64,000 bases of DNA. Source: DASWJZ01 sp963814905. Its GTDB lineage: Bacteria; Pseudomonadota; Alphaproteobacteria; Rhizobiales; Afifellaceae. The notes under the pieces were generated by a model that did no database searches, was not told the origin of the DNA, and saw nothing but the letters and a program-made list of their open reading frames with translations. Within the stretch, counting starts at the first letter, position 1, and every line of letters begins with the position of its first letter. A program made the position numbers and the translations under genes. The stretch covers positions 276,766 to 340,765 of the forward strand of contig CAWFEM010000012.1 of assembly GCA_963814905.1 (NCBI GenBank). The letters are read 5' to 3'. Below are positions 1-9,111 of this stretch, one piece after another.

Positions 1-1
1 G

Positions 2-685
2 CCGAGCGCAAGCCTGCCGCCGACCGCTTTCGTCGCCTTCATCCAGAATCACGATCAAGTCGGCAACCGTGCTTTCGGGGAACGGCTGACGCGGCTTGCC
101 GCCAAGGAAGCGGTGCGCGCGGTGGCCGCGATCACCCTTCTCTCGCCGCAGATACCGATGCTCTTCATGGGCGAGGAGTGGGGAACGGAGCGCCCGTTCC
201 TGTTCTTCTGCGATTTCGGGCCGGAACTCGCGGAAGCGGTCCGCAACGGACGGCGTGAGGAATTCTCGCGCTTCCCGGAATTTGCCGATCCGAAGACGCG
301 CGAGACCATCCCCGATCCGACGGCGGAGGGGACCTTCCTGGCCTCGAAACTCGACTGGGACGCGGCGGAGACGGGCGATCACGCCGAGTGGCGCGATTTC
401 TATGCGCACGCGCTTTCCGTTCGGCGCCGAGAAATCGTGCCGCGGCTCGTTGGCATCGGCGGCCATAGCGGACGCTACACGGTGCTCGGGCATGAGGCGG
501 TGCGCATCGACTGGACGCTCGGAGAGGGGTCGCGGCTTACGCTTCTCGCCAATCTCAGCGACGCGCCGGTTGCGCTCGCCGGTGCGACGGAGGGGCGCGT
601 GCTCTGGCGCGAGGGAGTCGCGACTGACGACAGTCTCGCCCCGTGGACGGTCGTGTTCGCGCTCCAGGACGCGGGCGCACCATGA
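2..685 (+). CDS. treZ: malto-oligosyltrehalose trehalohydrolase, C-terminal part
   Basis: The 5' end lies outside the window; about 227 C-terminal residues are present. TreZ releases trehalose from maltooligosyltrehalose in the cytoplasm. The visible start has the GH13 motif FIQNHDQVGNRAFGERL, with the His-Asp pair of the active-site region. It is followed by LFMGEEWG and a beta-rich C-terminal domain. The stop overlaps the treY start as ATGA, so the two genes are translationally coupled. The partner relation with treY makes the assignment firm although only the C-terminal third to half can be read. Confidence 0.95.
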   Translation, partial: PSASLPPTAFVAFIQNHDQVGNRAFGERLTRLAAKEAVRAVAAITLLSPQIPMLFMGEEWGTERPFLFFCDFGPELAEAVRNGRREEFSRFPEFADPKTRETIPDPTAEGTFLASKLDWDAAETGDHAEWRDFYAHALSVRRREIVPRLVGIGGHSGRYTVLGHEAVRIDWTLGEGSRLTLLANLSDAPVALAGATEGRVLWREGVATDDSLAPWTVVFALQDAGAP

Positions 686-3468
686 CGGCCGGCGACGGCA
701 AGCCGATCCCGCGCGCCACCTACCGGCTGCAGCTTAACGAGGGCTTCGGCTTTGCCGACGCGGCGGCGCTCGCGCCCTATCTGGCGAAGCTCGGCATCAG
801 CCACGTCTATTGCTCGCCCTATCTGAAGGCGCGCGCCGGCAGCGAGCACGGCTATGACATCGTGGACCACAACGCCCTCAATCCGGAGCTCGGAACGGCG
901 GCGGATTTCGAGGCGATGGTCGCCGCCTTCCGCAAGCACGGTCTCGGCCAGATCCTCGACTTCGTTCCGAACCACATGGGAGTCGGCGGCGCCGACAATC
1001 CGTTCTGGCTCGATGTGCTCGAATGGGGACCGGACTCCGACTATGCCGGCTGGTTCGACATCGACTGGGACGCGGAGCGCCGCTACCTGCAGGACAAGGT
1101 GCTGGTGCCGTTCCTCGGCGACCAGTACGGCAAGGTGCTGGAAGACGGGCATCTCGTGCTGCGATTCGACGCGGAGGAGGGCAGCTTCGCGGTCTGGGCC
1201 TACGAGACGCACAAGCTGCCGATCTGCCCGCTGCACTATGCGGAGATTCTCGGCGACGCGCATCCGGCGCTTGAGCGGCTCGGCGACGCCTTCGCGAATC
1301 TGCCCGCCGCGCGACCACATGTCGGCAAGCGCGCGTCGGAGTTGCAGGCGGAGCTCAGCGGGCTGGCGCAATCTGAAGACGATGCGCGCTCGGCGCTTGA
1401 AAGCGCAGCCGACGTCTTCAACGGCAGCGCCGGCGACCTGGAGAGCTGGAGCCTGCTCGATTCGCTGATCCAGGAGCAGTACTGGCGCCCGGCCTTCTTC
1501 CGCGTCGCAGCCGACGACATCAACTATCGCCGCTTCTTCAACATCAACGACCTCGCCGGAATTCGCATGGAGGTGCCGGAGGTCTTCGACCGCGCGCACC
1601 GGCTGATCTTCCGGCTGCTGCAGGAAAAGGTCCTGGACGGCATACGGCTCGACCACATCGACGGGCTGCTCGACCCGAAGGCCTATTGTCTCGCGCTGCG
1701 GGCGAAGGCGCCGCGGCCGTTCTACCTGATCGTGGAGAAGATCCTCGCGCCGCACGAGAGCCTGCGTGAGGATTGGGAGGTGGACGGCACGACCGGCTAC
1801 GAATTCGCCAACCTCGTCACCGGGCTCCTGATCGATCCGGCCGGCGAGCTGGAGCTGACGCGCGCCTATTCGGCCGTCTCCGGCGGCGGCCGCGCGTTCG
1901 ACGAGATCGTGCGCGACTGCAAGCTCCGGATCATGGACGACGAGATGGCGAGCGAGCTGAACGTGCTGTCGCGCGATGCGCGGCGCGTGGCGCGCTCGCA
2001 TCCGCGCACCTCCGACTTCACCAACAACGTGCTGCACCGGGCGCTGAAGCAGATCATCGCCTGCTTTCCCGTCTATCGGACCTATGTCGACGACGCAGGC
2101 GCGACAGACGCAGACAGACGCGACATCGACTGGGCAATCGCCAAGGCACGGCGACTTGAGCCGATGCTCGATCCGAGTGTCTTCGATTTCCTGCACGCGC
2201 TCTTGACCACCGACCTCGTCGCCGAACCGCGCAGCGGCTTCAGCCGCGCCACGGTGATCCGCACGGCCATGCGCGTGCAGCAATATAGCGGGCCGGTGAT
2301 GGCGAAGGGCCTCGAGGATACGGCCTTCTACCGCTACAATCGGCTGCTGGCGCTGAACGAGGTCGGCGGGAGCCCGGAACGCTTCAGCGCTTCCATCGCG
2401 CAGTTCCACGGCGCCAATCGCGAGCGCGCGCGGCACACGCCGCATGCGCTTCTGAGCACCTCCACCCACGACACCAAGCGCGGCGAGGATGCGCGGGCGC
2501 GGCTTGCCGCGCTTTCCGAGATGCCGGAGGAGTGGGCGGAGCAGGTGGCGCTATGGAGCCGCATGATCCGCGCGCCGCAAGCGGCAAGCGAGGAGGCGCT
2601 GCCGCCCGACCCGAACGACGAATATGCCTTCTATCAGCTTCTCCTTGCCGCCTGGCCGCCGGAGCTTTCGGTCCGCACGGAGGCGGAGATCGACGCGGGC
2701 GCACGCGCTGTACTCCAGGAGCGGATCGAGGGCGCGATGTTGAAGACGATGCGCGAAGCGAAAGTCCGCACCACGTGGGCGGCGCCTGACGAAGTCTACG
2801 AGCAGGCGACGCTCGACTTCGTTCGCCACGCGCTCGACGGCTCGCGTGCCAATCCGTTCCTGGAGAATTTCCAGGTGTTCCTCGCCCGCATCGCGCCGCT
2901 CGGGGTCATGAACAGCCTGGTGCAGACGGTGCTGAAGCTGACGGTGCCGGGCGTGCCCGACATCTATCAGGGCGCGGAGCTGTGGGATTTCAGCCTGGTT
3001 GATCCGGATAACCGCCGGCCGGTCGATTTCGAGACGCGCCGCGCCTTCCTTGACGAGTTCACGCGCGACGGGCCTTCGGGCGTGGACTGGGCGGCGCTGC
3101 TTGCGTCCTGGCAGGACGGGCGAACCAAGCTCGCCATCGTCGCCGCGCTGCTCGACCTGAGGCGCAGGCATCCGGCGCTTTTCGCCGAGGGCAGCTACGA
3201 GGCGCTGGAGGTCACCGGCCCGGATGCGGAGCGCGTGCTCGCCTTCGTCCGCGAGGCGGATGGCGTCACGCTCGTCGTCGCGGCGCAGAGGTACTCCGGG
3301 CGCGGGGAACGGGCGGATGCGACGATCGCGCTGCCGGAATCGCTGGGCGAGGCGCGCTGGGACAGCCTGTTCGAGGGGAGGGCGGTCACCAGCGTGGGCG
3401 GTGCGCTTTCGGCGTCCGCGCTCTTCGCCAGCCTGCCGGTCGGTGTGCTTGTGAGCAAGGGCAGGTGA
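682..3468 (+). CDS. treY: malto-oligosyltrehalose synthase
   Basis: TreY rearranges the reducing-end alpha-1,4 bond of maltodextrins to alpha-1,1, giving the substrate of TreZ. The protein has 928 residues and starts MTAGDGKPIPRATYRLQLNE, with the family's N-terminal PRATYRLQ signature. GH13 motifs are visible: DFVPNHMG near residue 90, GIRLDHIDGL near 320 (nucleophile Asp) and VEKILAP near 350 (acid/base Glu). The C-terminal VPGVPDIYQGAELWDFSLVDPDNRRPVD stretch is typical, though quoted here only in part by its key residues. An upstream in-frame ATG exists, but the start at 682 gives the ATGA overlap with treZ. I see no treX within the window. Confidence 0.96.
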   Translation: MTAGDGKPIPRATYRLQLNEGFGFADAAALAPYLAKLGISHVYCSPYLKARAGSEHGYDIVDHNALNPELGTAADFEAMVAAFRKHGLGQILDFVPNHMGVGGADNPFWLDVLEWGPDSDYAGWFDIDWDAERRYLQDKVLVPFLGDQYGKVLEDGHLVLRFDAEEGSFAVWAYETHKLPICPLHYAEILGDAHPALERLGDAFANLPAARPHVGKRASELQAELSGLAQSEDDARSALESAADVFNGSAGDLESWSLLDSLIQEQYWRPAFFRVAADDINYRRFFNINDLAGIRMEVPEVFDRAHRLIFRLLQEKVLDGIRLDHIDGLLDPKAYCLALRAKAPRPFYLIVEKILAPHESLREDWEVDGTTGYEFANLVTGLLIDPAGELELTRAYSAVSGGGRAFDEIVRDCKLRIMDDEMASELNVLSRDARRVARSHPRTSDFTNNVLHRALKQIIACFPVYRTYVDDAGATDADRRDIDWAIAKARRLEPMLDPSVFDFLHALLTTDLVAEPRSGFSRATVIRTAMRVQQYSGPVMAKGLEDTAFYRYNRLLALNEVGGSPERFSASIAQFHGANRERARHTPHALLSTSTHDTKRGEDARARLAALSEMPEEWAEQVALWSRMIRAPQAASEEALPPDPNDEYAFYQLLLAAWPPELSVRTEAEIDAGARAVLQERIEGAMLKTMREAKVRTTWAAPDEVYEQATLDFVRHALDGSRANPFLENFQVFLARIAPLGVMNSLVQTVLKLTVPGVPDIYQGAELWDFSLVDPDNRRPVDFETRRAFLDEFTRDGPSGVDWAALLASWQDGRTKLAIVAALLDLRRRHPALFAEGSYEALEVTGPDAERVLAFVREADGVTLVVAAQRYSGRGERADATIALPESLGEARWDSLFEGRAVTSVGGALSASALFASLPVGVLVSKGR

Positions 3469-3495
3469 AGCGTTCGGCACTCGAAAGCAAACCCA

Positions 3496-3600
3496 CTGTC
3501 GTCATGCCCGGACTTGATCCGGGCATCCATTTCGGAACGGCCGATCGCGTCTTCAGCGGGGACGGAATGGTTTGCCGGGTCAAGCCCGGCAATGACGACG
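3496..3600. repeat. paired palindromic intergenic repeat (copy 1)
   Basis: Two inverted units face each other. The left unit is GTCGTCATGCCCGG-ACTTGAT-CCGGGCATCC; the right is the reverse type, TTTGCCGGG-TCAAG-CCCGGCAATGACGACG. A second locus of the same design is at 26571-26671. Such GTCATGCCCGG...CCGGGCAT units are common between genes in Hyphomicrobiales. The pair can fold as two hairpins downstream of treY and the convergent OsmC gene. Confidence 0.8.
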
Positions 3601-3627
3601 AGGTGGGGTTGGCTCGCGAAGCGACGT

Positions 3628-4137
3628 CTAACGAGTGTTCAGTGAGGCGGCGACGGGTGGCGCGGCGCGGAGCGTCTGCAGCACCACGCAATAGCGCTCG
3701 GTGAGCTTCAGGAGCTGGTCGAGCTTCTCCCGCGGCGCGTCGCTTTCCACGTCGAAGGCAAGACGGATGTCGCGGAAGCCGACCGGCGCTTCGCGGTCGA
3801 CGGCAAGCGTGCCGCGAAAATCGAGATCGCCCTCGGCGCGGACATGCGCGCTCTTCAGCTCAACGCCGATGGCGGTCGCGACGGCTTTCAGCGTGACGCC
3901 GGCGCAGGCGACGAGCGCCTCCAAGAGCATATCGCCGGAGCAGGCCTCCATGCCCGAGCCGCCGGTCGCCGGATGCAGGCCGGCGGTGACGAGCGCACGG
4001 CCGGTCTCCACCTTGCAGGCGATGTTGGCGTCGTCGATCGAGCCTTCCGCCTTGAGGGTGATGAACGCGGCGGAGGGGTCGCCCTTGTACTTTTCCTTCA
4101 GCGGCGCCTGCGTGGCGCGGAGTGTGTCGGCGTCCAT
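3628..4137 (-). CDS. OsmC family protein
   Basis: The 169-residue product has the OsmC/Ohr fold pattern. Two conserved cysteines are visible, one in EALVACAGVTLKAVA (around residue 77) and one in LTERYCVVLQTL near the C-terminus. In the family these form a peroxidatic pair that reduces organic hydroperoxides, but several OsmC branches have no tested activity. An N-terminal region of about 35 residues precedes the OsmC core. The gene stands downstream of the leuD unit and may be read with it; no regulator lies next to it. Confidence 0.85.
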   Translation of the reverse strand: MDADTLRATQAPLKEKYKGDPSAAFITLKAEGSIDDANIACKVETGRALVTAGLHPATGGSGMEACSGDMLLEALVACAGVTLKAVATAIGVELKSAHVRAEGDLDFRGTLAVDREAPVGFRDIRLAFDVESDAPREKLDQLLKLTERYCVVLQTLRAAPPVAASLNTR

Positions 4138-4158
4138 GGCTAACTCCTTGGAACGGCG

Positions 4159-4584
4159 CTACTCGCGGCTCATCCAAGCTTGCCGCGCCTCTTCGAGCGA
4201 GGCCGGCCAGGCGGAGTCCGGAACGACGAGCGTGTAATGCTGATCCTCAAGCAGGCCGACGAAGACATCGCACGAGGATTCCTCGATGCCGAGGAAGGCC
4301 TCGTCGGAGGTGCAGCTATGCGGCATGCAGGCCGCGGCGTGGACATAGCCGTCACCGGTCGACTCGAAGGGCACCTGCACCTGATAGCGATCGTCGAAGC
4401 GCTTGAAGTTTTTGCCGAGCAGCGACTTCAGCGACGCCGTGAGTGCCGCGTTCTCGACGTCGAAGAAGTATTGCCCGGTCAGGCCGGTGCACTCCGCGGC
4501 GATCGCGGAGCCTTGCGCGAAGACGGTCGACAGCAAGAGCGCGGCAGTCGCGCCGCGAAACCCGGCTGCCATCCTCACACCCAT
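4159..4584 (-). CDS. small secreted protein of unknown function
   Basis: I do not recognise the family. The 141-residue product has an N-terminal signal peptide (hydrophobic run around residues 10-28, likely cleavage after AIAA). The mature part has Cys residues in ECTGLTG, AACMPHSCT and SSCDVF, suggesting disulfides in the periplasm. The start at 4584 overlaps the end of leuD by 10 bases; an alternative ATG is at 4572. Neither has an ideal ribosome binding site, which fits coupling to leuD. The order leuD, this gene, OsmC suggests a common transcript. Confidence 0.7.
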   Translation of the reverse strand: MGVRMAAGFRGATAALLLSTVFAQGSAIAAECTGLTGQYFFDVENAALTASLKSLLGKNFKRFDDRYQVQVPFESTGDGYVHAAACMPHSCTSDEAFLGIEESSCDVFVGLLEDQHYTLVVPDSAWPASLEEARQAWMSRE

Positions 4585-5180
4585 GGGCGTTCGGCCTGAT
4601 GCTTCTGCTCGTAGGCCTGGATCGCGTCGGTCTTCTCCTCGGTGATACCGATGCCGTCGAGGCCGTTCAGCATGCAGTGCTTTTTGAAGCCATCGATCTC
4701 GAACTTGACGGTTCCGCCGTCGGGCCCGCGGATCTCCTGCGCCTCAAGGTCGACGGTAAGCGTTGCATTGGCGCCGCGCGAGGCGTCGTCCATGAGCTTC
4801 TCCAGGTCCTCCGGGGAGACGATGACGGGGAGGAGCCCGTTCTGGAAGCAGTTGTTGTAGAAGATGTCGCCGAAGCTCGTGGAGATCACGCAGGAGATGC
4901 CATAGTCCTTCAGCGCCCAAGGCGCGTGCTCGCGGCTCGAGCCGCAGCCGAAATTGTCGCCCGCCACGAGAATCTTGGCGTTCTTGTAGGCCGGCTTGTT
5001 GAGGACGAAGTCCGGGTTCTCCGAGCCGTCGTCGTGGTAGCGGAGCTCGGAGAAGAGACCCTTGCCGAGGCCGGTGCGCAGAATCGTCTTCAGATACTGC
5101 TTCGGGATGATCGCGTCGGTGTCGGTGTTGACGCGCGGCAGCGGCGCGGCGACGGCGGTCAGCGTGGTGAACTTGTCCAT
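4575..5180 (-). CDS. leuD: 3-isopropylmalate dehydratase small subunit
   Basis: LeuD pairs with LeuC to isomerise 2-isopropylmalate to 3-isopropylmalate in leucine synthesis. The 201-residue product begins MDKFTTLTAVAAPLPRVNTD, and the NTDAIIPKQYL loop and FGCGSSREHAPWAL motif (around residues 77-90) are diagnostic. AGGAG lies just upstream of the ATG. The large subunit leuC is 10 kb away on the same strand (15465-16868) rather than adjacent, so subunit balance cannot come from one short operon. Confidence 0.97.
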   Translation of the reverse strand: MDKFTTLTAVAAPLPRVNTDTDAIIPKQYLKTILRTGLGKGLFSELRYHDDGSENPDFVLNKPAYKNAKILVAGDNFGCGSSREHAPWALKDYGISCVISTSFGDIFYNNCFQNGLLPVIVSPEDLEKLMDDASRGANATLTVDLEAQEIRGPDGGTVKFEIDGFKKHCMLNGLDGIGITEEKTDAIQAYEQKHQAERPWV

Positions 5181-5326
5181 CGGGGTGCTCCTTCCGGGGG
5201 CGCTACTTAGGCCCGGAAGGCGAGGAATGCAAAGGGGTCCGAACCCGGGCGCCCGGTGCGGGCGACAGGCGCGCCGGAAGCCGCTATAGCGGGCGCGCTC
5301 ACGAACCCGATCTCCTGGAGGAAAGC

Positions 5327-6376
5327 ATGGAATACCGCCTGCTCGGCCGTTCCGGTCTGAAGGTCTCGGTGCTGGCGATGGGGACGTGGACCTTCGGGCG
5401 GAACAAGACCGGCCCGGTCAGCTCCGTCGGGTTGCGCGACGCCAAGCGGCAGGTCGACGAATGCCTGGCGGCCGGGGTCAATCTCATCGACACCGCGAAC
5501 GTCTACGGCGACGGCCAGTCGGAGGAGATCGTCGGCGCCGCGCTCAAAGGCAAGCGCGACCAGGTCGTGCTCGCCACCAAGGCGCGGTTCAACATGCTCG
5601 GCCTTCCCAACACCGGCGGCAATTCGCGCATCAACCTCATCGCGGAATGCGAGCGCAGCCTGAAGCGGCTGAAGACGGACTGGATCGACCTCTACCAGAT
5701 GCATCAATGGGACGGGGAGACGCCGCTCGAAGAGACGATGGAGGCGCTCGATCGGCTCGTGCAGACCGGAAAGGTCCGCTACGTCGGCTGCTCGAACTTT
5801 TCCGGCTGGCACATCATGAAGGCGCTCGGCGCCGCGAAGGAGGGCGGCTATCAGCCGTTCATCAGCCAGCAGATCCATTACACGCTGCAGGCGCGCGAGG
5901 CGGAATACGAGCTGGTGCCGATCTCGCTCGACCAGGGGCTCGGCATCCTCGTCTGGAGCCCGATCGCCGGCGGGCTCCTGTCCGGCAAATACCGCCGCGG
6001 AAAGGATGGCCCGAAGGGGTCGCGGCATTTCGGTCGCCACTGGAGAGAGCCGCCGATCCATGACGAGGACAAGCTCTACGATATCATCGACGTCCTCGTC
6101 GACATCGCCAAGGTGCATGGATGTTCCGCCGCGCGTGTGGCGATTGCCTGGCTCATCGGCCGCCCGGGCGTGACCTCCGTCATCATGGGTGGGCGGACGC
6201 AGGAGCAGTTCGCCGACAATCTGGGCGCCGCCGAGCTCACGCTCTTGCCTGCGGAGAGGGAGCGGCTCGATGCGGTGAGCCGTCCGCCGCTGCTCTATCC
6301 CTATTGGCATCAGCTCCTGACCGCGACGGACCGCCTGAGCGCAGCCGACCTGACGTTGCTCGCGCCGCATATCTGA
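5327..6376 (+). CDS. aldo/keto reductase
   Basis: The product has 349 residues with the NADPH-dependent AKR barrel. The catalytic set is visible: Asp and Tyr in NLIDTANVYG (about residues 53-62), Lys in VLATKARF (about 86) and His in YQMHQWDG (about 126). Late motifs for cofactor binding (PGVTSVIMGGRT, near 285) are also present. It resembles the subgroup related to YghZ and potassium-channel beta subunits. AGGAGG-like bases (CTGGAGGAAAGC) precede the start. The substrate cannot be inferred. It is transcribed divergently from leuD and sits 47 bases ahead of the FAD monooxygenase. Confidence 0.92.
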   Translation: MEYRLLGRSGLKVSVLAMGTWTFGRNKTGPVSSVGLRDAKRQVDECLAAGVNLIDTANVYGDGQSEEIVGAALKGKRDQVVLATKARFNMLGLPNTGGNSRINLIAECERSLKRLKTDWIDLYQMHQWDGETPLEETMEALDRLVQTGKVRYVGCSNFSGWHIMKALGAAKEGGYQPFISQQIHYTLQAREAEYELVPISLDQGLGILVWSPIAGGLLSGKYRRGKDGPKGSRHFGRHWREPPIHDEDKLYDIIDVLVDIAKVHGCSAARVAIAWLIGRPGVTSVIMGGRTQEQFADNLGAAELTLLPAERERLDAVSRPPLLYPYWHQLLTATDRLSAADLTLLAPHI

Positions 6377-6423
6377 GGTCTTCTAAGACCGCCGCTAACG
6401 CCCTCAGCGCTGGAGGCCTGCGC

Positions 6424-7752
6424 ATGACGATCCGGCCTTTTCATCATGGCGTAGTCGCCGGCGGCGGAATGGCCGGCCTCCTCGCGGCGCGCGTTCTTTC
6501 CGATCATTTCGAGCGCGTGACGCTGGTGGAGCGCGACGCCTTCTCCGGCGCGCCCGATCCGCGCAAGGGCGTGCCGCAGGGCCGCCACGTGCACGTGCTC
6601 CTGATCCGTGGCCGGTCGATCCTAGAGCGCTATTTCCCCGGGCTTGTGGAGGAGCTTCGCGCCGAGGGCGCGGTCGTCGTCAATGCCGGCCGAGAGCTCC
6701 GTTGGCATCACGCCGGTGCGCTGCGCGTCGAGCACGACAGCGAACTCTCGCTGCTGACCATGACCCGACCGCTGCTGGAGCATAAGGTCGCCATGCGTGT
6801 CCGCTCGCTGCCTGGTGTCAGCGTGCGCGACGGCGCGCGAGTCGAGGGATTTTGCACCGATGGCGACGCCGTGACCGGTCTTCGCGCAGGCGTCGCCGGC
6901 GACGCGCGGGGACGCGAGGATATCGCCGCCGATCTCGTCGTCGATTGCACGGGCCGGGGGAGTTCCACGCCACGGTGGATGGCAGAGCTGGGCTTTGCCG
7001 CTCCGCAGACCGAGACGCTCCCGGTCAGAGTCACCTACGCGACCTGTCTGTTTCGGCGGCCACCCGGCGCTCCGGAGACCCGCCTGCTGTTCGTGACCGG
7101 CGGTCCTGGAAGAAGAGGCGCCGGCCTCGTTCCCATTGAAGGCGGTCGATGGCTCTTGACCGCGTTCAGCTATGGCGACGAGCCCTCGCCGCAGGATCTC
7201 GATGCGCTGCTGGCCTTTGCGGGCTCCCTGAGCAGCCCCGCGATCCATGACGCCGTCCGTTCGGCCGAGCCTTTGACGGAGGTCGTCCATTACCGGTTCG
7301 CCGGCAGCCAGCGACAACGCTACGAGACGCTGAGCGCCTTCCCGGGGGGCGTGATCGTCCTCGGCGACGGTGTCTGCAGCTTCAATCCGATCTACGGGCA
7401 GGGCATGACGGTGAGCGCGATCGAGGCGGAATGTCTCGACCAGACGTTGGCCCGCGCGCGCCACGAAGGCGGGATCGGTCCCGACTTCGCTCGGCGCTGG
7501 TTCGCAACGATCCGGCCGGTCATCGATGCGGCCTGGGAGGGCGTGCTGCTGGAAGACCTCCGCTTTCCTGAGATGAAAGACGTACAGACGGCCCGCTTGA
7601 GGGCGCTGCGATGGTACATGGACCGCGTCCACCGGGCGACGCATCGAAGCGCAGCCGTCGCGGATCAATTCTACCGCGTGGCGAACTTCCTCGACACCCC
7701 GACGAGCCTGCTCCGGCCGAAGGTGCTCGCCGACACGCTCTTCGGACGGTGA
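6424..7752 (+). CDS. FAD-dependent monooxygenase-like oxidoreductase
   Basis: The 442-residue product begins MTIRPFHHGVVAGGGMAGLL. The dinucleotide motif is VAGGGMAGLLAARVL, followed by an acidic ERD at the end of beta-2. The second FAD motif is GVIVLGDGVCSFNPIYGQGM near residue 318. This is the layout of the UbiH/halogenase superfamily; I see no halogenase WxWxIP motif. The substrate is unknown. The start at 6424 has GGAGG upstream. Its 3' part lies antisense to a long extension of the neighbouring sigma-factor reading frame, and only 22 bases separate its stop from the end of the conserved part of that sigma factor. Confidence 0.85.
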   Translation: MTIRPFHHGVVAGGGMAGLLAARVLSDHFERVTLVERDAFSGAPDPRKGVPQGRHVHVLLIRGRSILERYFPGLVEELRAEGAVVVNAGRELRWHHAGALRVEHDSELSLLTMTRPLLEHKVAMRVRSLPGVSVRDGARVEGFCTDGDAVTGLRAGVAGDARGREDIAADLVVDCTGRGSSTPRWMAELGFAAPQTETLPVRVTYATCLFRRPPGAPETRLLFVTGGPGRRGAGLVPIEGGRWLLTAFSYGDEPSPQDLDALLAFAGSLSSPAIHDAVRSAEPLTEVVHYRFAGSQRQRYETLSAFPGGVIVLGDGVCSFNPIYGQGMTVSAIEAECLDQTLARARHEGGIGPDFARRWFATIRPVIDAAWEGVLLEDLRFPEMKDVQTARLRALRWYMDRVHRATHRSAAVADQFYRVANFLDTPTSLLRPKVLADTLFGR

Positions 7753-9048
7753 GAGACCGCGCGAGCTGCGTCCACACTCCGCCGCGCGGGCGAGGAGGAG
7801 GGCGCGTTCGCGGGCGTTCTTGGTGAGGGCGGCGGCGCGCTCAAACTCGCCGCGCGCCTCATCGAGGCGGTCGAGCCTGCGCAGGAACTCGCCGCGCACG
7901 CTTGGAAGGAGATGGTAGTTCCTGAGCGACGGGTCATCGGCGATCCGGTCGACGGCTGCAAGGCCGGCGGCCGGGCCGGACGCCATGCCGACCGCGACCG
8001 CGCGATTCAGTTCCACGATCGGGGAGGGGACGCTCGCCGCGAGCGCGTCATAGGCGGCGACGATGCCGGCCCAGTCGGTGTCCTCCGGCTTTGCCGCGCG
8101 TGCGTGGCAGGCGGCGACGGCGGCCTGGAGCACATAAGGGCCGGGCGCGATGCCATGTGCCCTGGTGCGATCCTCCGCCCGCGCCAGCGCGGCAAGGCCG
8201 CGACCGATCAGGAGGTGGTCCCAGAGGGCGCGGTTCTGGTCGAGGAGCAGGATCGGCGCGCCGTCGGCATCGGTGCGCGCCTTGAAGCGTGACGCCTGGA
8301 TCTCCATCAGCGCGACGAGGCCGTGCACTTCCGGCTCCTCCGGCGCGAGCGTCGCCAGGATGCGGCCAAGGCGGAGCGCTTCCTCCGATAGCTGCGGACG
8401 CAGCCAGTCCTCGCCGGCGGTGGCGGCATAGCCCTCGTTGAAGATCAGGTAGACGACCTCCAGGACCGAGGCGAGGCGCTCGGCAAGTTCATCGCCGCGC
8501 GGCACTTCGAACGGGATCTGCTTGTCGGCGAGCGTGCGCTTGGCGCGCACGATGCGCTGCGCGATCGTCGGCTCCGGCACGAGGAAGGCGCGGGCGATCT
8601 CCTCCGTCGTCAGCCCGCCGACGAGGCGCAGCGTCAGCGCCACCCGCGCCTCCGTCGAGAGCACCGGATGGCAGGCGGTGAAGATCAGACGCAGAAGGTC
8701 GTCGCCGATATCGTCGTCGAGGGCGGCTTCGATGTCGGGTGTCGGGTCCTGCTCCTCCTCAAGCTCGCGGCCGATCTCGGCGTGCTTGCGCTCCAGCATT
8801 CTGGCGCGGCGCAGGCGATCGATGGCGCGGCGCTTGGCGGTCGCCATCAGCCAGGCGCCGGGTTTCTCCGGCACGCCGGATTTCGGCCAGGTCTCCAGCG
8901 CCACGACGAGCGCGTCCTGCGCCAACTCCTCCGCCACGCCCACGTCGCGCGTCATGCGGGCGAGGCCAGCGATGAGCTTCGCCTGCTCGATGCGGAAAAT
9001 CGCCTCGATAGCCCGATGAGGCGTGGATTGGGGATCGGCGGCCGTCAC
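6622..9048 (-). CDS. ECF42-type RNA polymerase sigma factor with anomalous read-through extension
   Basis: The conserved protein spans about 425 residues (9048 to about 7774, GTG start). It has an N-terminal sigma2 region (AELAQDALVVALETWP-like helix, around residues 38-56), a sigma4 region (ALTLRLVGGLTTEEIARAFL, near 140) and a C-terminal TPR-like region (VELNRAVAVGMASGPAAGLA, near 345). That layout is typical of ECF42 factors. The family normally ends near the RERALLLARAAEC stretch. Here no stop follows, and the frame stays open for another 383 codons to 6622, antisense to the FAD monooxygenase. The extension has no recognisable domain and is probably non-native. DGPF/YciI neighbours are the classic ECF42 context. 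Confidence 0.85.
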   Translation of the reverse strand: MTAADPQSTPHRAIEAIFRIEQAKLIAGLARMTRDVGVAEELAQDALVVALETWPKSGVPEKPGAWLMATAKRRAIDRLRRARMLERKHAEIGRELEEEQDPTPDIEAALDDDIGDDLLRLIFTACHPVLSTEARVALTLRLVGGLTTEEIARAFLVPEPTIAQRIVRAKRTLADKQIPFEVPRGDELAERLASVLEVVYLIFNEGYAATAGEDWLRPQLSEEALRLGRILATLAPEEPEVHGLVALMEIQASRFKARTDADGAPILLLDQNRALWDHLLIGRGLAALARAEDRTRAHGIAPGPYVLQAAVAACHARAAKPEDTDWAGIVAAYDALAASVPSPIVELNRAVAVGMASGPAAGLAAVDRIADDPSLRNYHLLPSVRGEFLRRLDRLDEARGEFERAAALTKNARERALLLARAAECGRSSRGLSPSEERVGEHLRPEQARRGVEEVRHAVELIRDGCASMRRPVDAVHVPSQRPQAGRLYVFHLRKAEVFQQHALPGRIDDRPDRCEPAPSEVGTDPAFVARAGQRLVETFRLDRAHRHALPVDRIEAADTVAEDDHAPREGAQRLVALSLAAGEPVMDDLRQRLGRTDGVMDRGAAQGARKGQQRIEILRRGLVAIAERGQEPSTAFNGNEAGASSSRTAGHEQQAGLRSAGWPPKQTGRVGDSDRERLGLRSGKAQLCHPPWRGTPPARAIDDEIGGDILASPRVAGDACAKTGHGVAIGAKSLDSRAVAHADTRQRADTHGDLMLQQRSGHGQQREFAVVLDAQRTGVMPTELSAGIDDDRALGAKLLHKPGEIAL

Positions 9049-9111
9049 GGCCGCCGGTCAGATCATTTCCGGTCCGCCGGAGCAAGTCTCCGCGGCAGGT
9101 GGATATGCGCG

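Noticed and set aside
475..2469. 664-codon open frame antisense to treY
   Set aside because: It mirrors the codon pattern of treY in GC-rich DNA, has no domain and no ribosome binding site.
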